Of a DNA stretch of 10,446 bases, positions 7,817-10,446 are shown in pieces. This DNA is from Conidiobolus incongruus B7586. Lineage: Eukaryota; Entomophthoromycota; Entomophthoromycetes; Entomophthorales; Conidiobolaceae. Position numbers and translations under genes: made by a program. Location of the stretch: the NCBI GenBank assembly GCA_000697335.1, contig JNEM01013034.1:1-10446 (forward strand), read 5' to 3'. The stretch's first letter is position 1; each line of letters begins with the position of its first letter. Under the pieces are notes generated by a model. It ran no database searches, was not told where the DNA came from, and saw nothing but the letters and a program-made list of their open reading frames with translations.

Positions 7817-8108
7817 TTACATCAACCTAATATTAAAGTCATTTTCCCCTCGCATATCATCTGCTCCCGCTTTATCTTTTAATGACCGATGATGCAAATC
7901 ACCGGAGAATCTCATGAATCACCTTGCCCAACTCACTCTATATAAAATCCGCAATTAGAGCTATCCTCAACAAGAAAAGTTCGATCTGGGTCCTCCCAGC
8001 TATTTGACTTAAACCAATAAACCCCCTATCTCTCCAACACTTACCTAGAATTCCCCAGATTTCTCTCTTTTACTTATGCTACTCTGGAAAGGGCTTTCCC
8101 AAGACTTG
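7817..8108 (-). pseudogene. Copy 5, a G+C-rich 3' half of a diverged family member
   Basis: G+C is about 41% (122 of 300 bases in 7801-8100), well above the other copies. On the minus strand one frame reads G-V-Y-W-F-K-S-N-S-W-E-D-P-D-R-T-F-L-V-E and D-S-S-N-C-G-F-Y-I-E. Its F-x-S-x-x-W-E-x-x-D-x-x-F pattern aligns without gaps to F-Y-S-K-N-W-E-K-x-D-L-I-F in copy 2. A second frame gives S-E-L-G-K-V-I-H-E-I-L, and a third gives F-S-G-D-L-H-H-R-S-L-K-D-K-A-G-A-D-D and F-N-I-R-L-M before TAA (7817-7819), at the place of the R-S-H tail and I-R-I-N-Y end of copy 2. The membrane half is absent: composition drops sharply near 8105. The fragment V-E-D-S-S-N looks a little like the end of an FHA domain, but alignment to the family is the better explanation. 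Confidence 0.5.
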
Positions 8109-10446
8109 TTAATATTACCATTTAAAATACAAAATCATCCTAAATTTTAACAAATATTAACCCATTTTCAGATTTAAATTTGAATTATTAATTTTAGGTA
8201 AATTAATATAATAGTCATATTTTGGAGTATAATTAACTGCGTTTTTCTTGTTTCTCATGTGGGACTAATAATGATCATCTAATATATTGAATTGTTGTAT
8301 TTTGGGTTTATGATTAAAAATATTGTTTAGTATTTACCTTTGATTTACCAAACATAACATTGTAAAGTATATATTACTTGAATATTTATCAAGATATTAA
8401 AGTGTTTTTAATTTATTCAAATTGAGTTCATTTTTTTTAACATTTGGTAAATTTAAATATTATAAAGTGAAAAGTAAACTATGAAATTTTAGAATCAGTT
8501 ATTTTTATAATGGTAATTAATTATTTAAATATTTTTCACAAAAATATACTTTATTTAATAATTCATTTATTATTAATTTTCATGATTTTTGAAATATATT
8601 TAAATTAAATTAAAAAATTCCAAAATAATATACAAACTATATATTATTTTAATATAAATATAATATTGTTAGCAAATTTGCCTAGTTTGATAAATTTATC
8701 ACTTATATATTGAAATATACTTAATAATATTTGTGTTGTTTGGAATATGCTATTTTTGTCAAAGTATCAATTTTTGATACATAAAATAATATCTATTTAA
8801 TATTACCATGGAATTGAAAAAAATGGGAAATTTTTTAATTTTTGATTTTTCAAACTTATTATTAGTTTTGAATAATAAAATACATACAAAACAAATAAGA
8901 AAATATATAGTTTTCAATTATATATATAATAATGTTTTTGATTAAAAAAAATTTTTTAAAATTAGTTATTTAATTTAATTATATTTAAACCAAATAATGA
9001 TCATCAAAAGTATTTTATTTTAATATTAGTAAAACTAAATCATAAATCCTTTAAAATTATTTAAAATATACAAATAGCTTTTAATAATAAAGTATTATCT
9101 AATTGAACAACTTATTGCTAGATAAATTACTTTAAATCTAAGAAAAAAATTATCAAAAACCTATTAAAATCTAAAACACTAATTTTAATTATTAATAAAA
9201 TAAAAAATATATATTGAAAAATATCTTTTTATTTCAACTAAAGGATTATCAGGATATTTTAAAATTAGTTACATAAATATTTAATATATATTAAAATTTA
9301 AATTTAAATTAATTAATAAAAATATAAAATAGATATTTTATAATTTATCTAAAGTTTAAAAAAATTAAAATAGCTATTGCTAAACAAAATTTATTAAAAT
9401 ATAGCTAGAAACCAAAGTTTTTATAATAAATTATTATAATTGATGAACCTTAAATCTTTTTGTATAAGCTTTTATTAAAACATAAATTAAAATAATAGAT
9501 TAAGTTAAATTAACCCCTTATATAAATTAATTTAAATATATATTATATTGATAAATAAATGTTAGTTATTGTTATAAATTATAATAGTATATGCTATTTT
9601 TATTTAGTACTTAAAAAAATTAATTAATAATAAACTTTATAATATTTTTTTAAATAAAACTATTTCTAATTGATATTCTCAATATAATTTAAAAAGATCT
9701 ATTATTTTGTATAATAATTATAAAATATATAAAATTAGAGTTATAAAAAAATTTCTAATCAAAAATAACTAGAAATAACTACTATATCTAATATATTCTT
9801 TAGATTATAACTTATGTGATTATAATTCTTTTAAGTAATTAAAAAACTAGCTTATAAGAAAAAAAATTTCTTCAGGAAAATTTAATTAATTTATAAAATA
9901 TCAAATTTCAGTCTTTAATAAAAAGAATTATTTTTTAAATATTATAACTTTGATAAAATATAGCAAAAGGTTATTAGAAATAAAAGAGATTATTTAATCT
10001 ATATTATATATTTACTATTATTTTTCTTATATTAAAAGGTTTAATTTTTTTTCAATCATAAAAAATTCCTATTATTTAATTTACCAAATAATAGTAAATA
10101 TTAATTATAAGATATATTTAATACCAATTTTTAATAATTTTGTGTTAGCTTGAATGAATAAAATTTGTAAAAGATTTAATATTATATAAGATACAATTAT
10201 ATTAGATTTTATATTATTTTAAATAATTTTATCCAATTTTACATATATAACTATTTTTATTTATTAGTAATTATATTATTATGGAATATTATATATTATT
10301 CAATTTTCATCATAAAATACTATATTCTAAAAAAATAAAAGCGATTTATAACTTTATTATTATTAATTCAAAGAATATTATATAATATTATTATAATTAT
10401 TATATTTATAAACTAATATAATAAATCTTTATTATAAAATTATATT
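8109..10446. other. Ultra-AT-rich desert without genes
   Basis: More than 2.3 kb with G+C near 12-15% in the lines I counted by hand. There is no open frame of note, no G+C-rich RNA-like patch, no tandem unit and no trace of the family motifs. It contains one short perfect hairpin (8764-8780). Ordinary intergenic DNA, a centromere-like block or a chromosome-end region would all look like this. Confidence 0.6.
8764..8780. other. Short perfect hairpin in the AT desert
   Basis: GTATCAA (8764-8770) and TTGATAC (8774-8780) pair exactly around a three-base TTT loop. It has more G+C than its surroundings but is short, and no role is apparent. Confidence 0.35.

Noticed and set aside
7950-8050. GTAAGT splice donor in copy 5
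   Set aside because: The string is present on the minus strand, but no acceptor or continuing exon was found, and the stretch aligns with uninterrupted parts of the family.
1-10446. CRISPR array, virus-like element or transposase gene
   Set aside because: No regularly spaced repeats, capsid-, polymerase-, integrase- or transposase-like motifs were seen in any frame.

Overview
The window is very AT-rich and gene-poor: about 12-15% G+C in the flanks by partial hand counts, 20-30% in the middle. One credible intact coding region (1207-1818, minus strand) covers about 6% of it. With no Shine-Dalgarno motif before that gene, very low coding density and several decayed paralogues, I read it as nuclear DNA of an AT-rich eukaryote. 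An apicomplexan, a large-genome microsporidian, a dictyostelid or an AT-rich nematode would all fit. Nothing seen decides the taxon.

The main content is a tandem gene family in decay, mostly on the minus strand. Copy 1 (1207-1818) is whole: 203 residues, two to three membrane segments and a short C-terminal domain ending in a D-C-S-P-N-H signature. Copy 2 (3410-4016) is nearly full length with one frame change and one in-frame stop. Copies 3 (5923-6428) and 4 (6923-7444) are more decayed but can be aligned along their length by translating all frames. Copy 5 (7817-8108) is a 3' half only and is much more G+C-rich (about 41%). A possible sixth fragment lies on the plus strand at 4836-4947, inside a second 41% G+C island (4836-5170). 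Most of that island matches nothing I recognise and has conspicuous RNA-like pairing potential.

The intact gene sits between two arms of a diverged inverted repeat (416-755 plus, 2302-2643 minus, each about 340 bp). The arms look like old copies of another sequence, perhaps a second decayed gene family.

Layout: 1-415 ultra-AT flank; 416-755 repeat arm A; 756-1206 downstream spacer; 1207-1818 intact gene; 1819-2301 its upstream spacer; 2302-2643 repeat arm B; 2644-3409 spacer; 3410-4016 copy 2; 4017-4835 spacer with a hairpin; 4836-5170 G+C island; 5171-5922 spacer with a doubtful third arm-like stretch; 5923-6428 copy 3; 6429-6922 spacer; 6923-7444 copy 4; 7445-7816 spacer; 7817-8108 copy 5; 8109-10446 ultra-AT desert without genes. 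The picture is a lineage-specific membrane-protein family under birth-and-death turnover. No pathway can be assigned.
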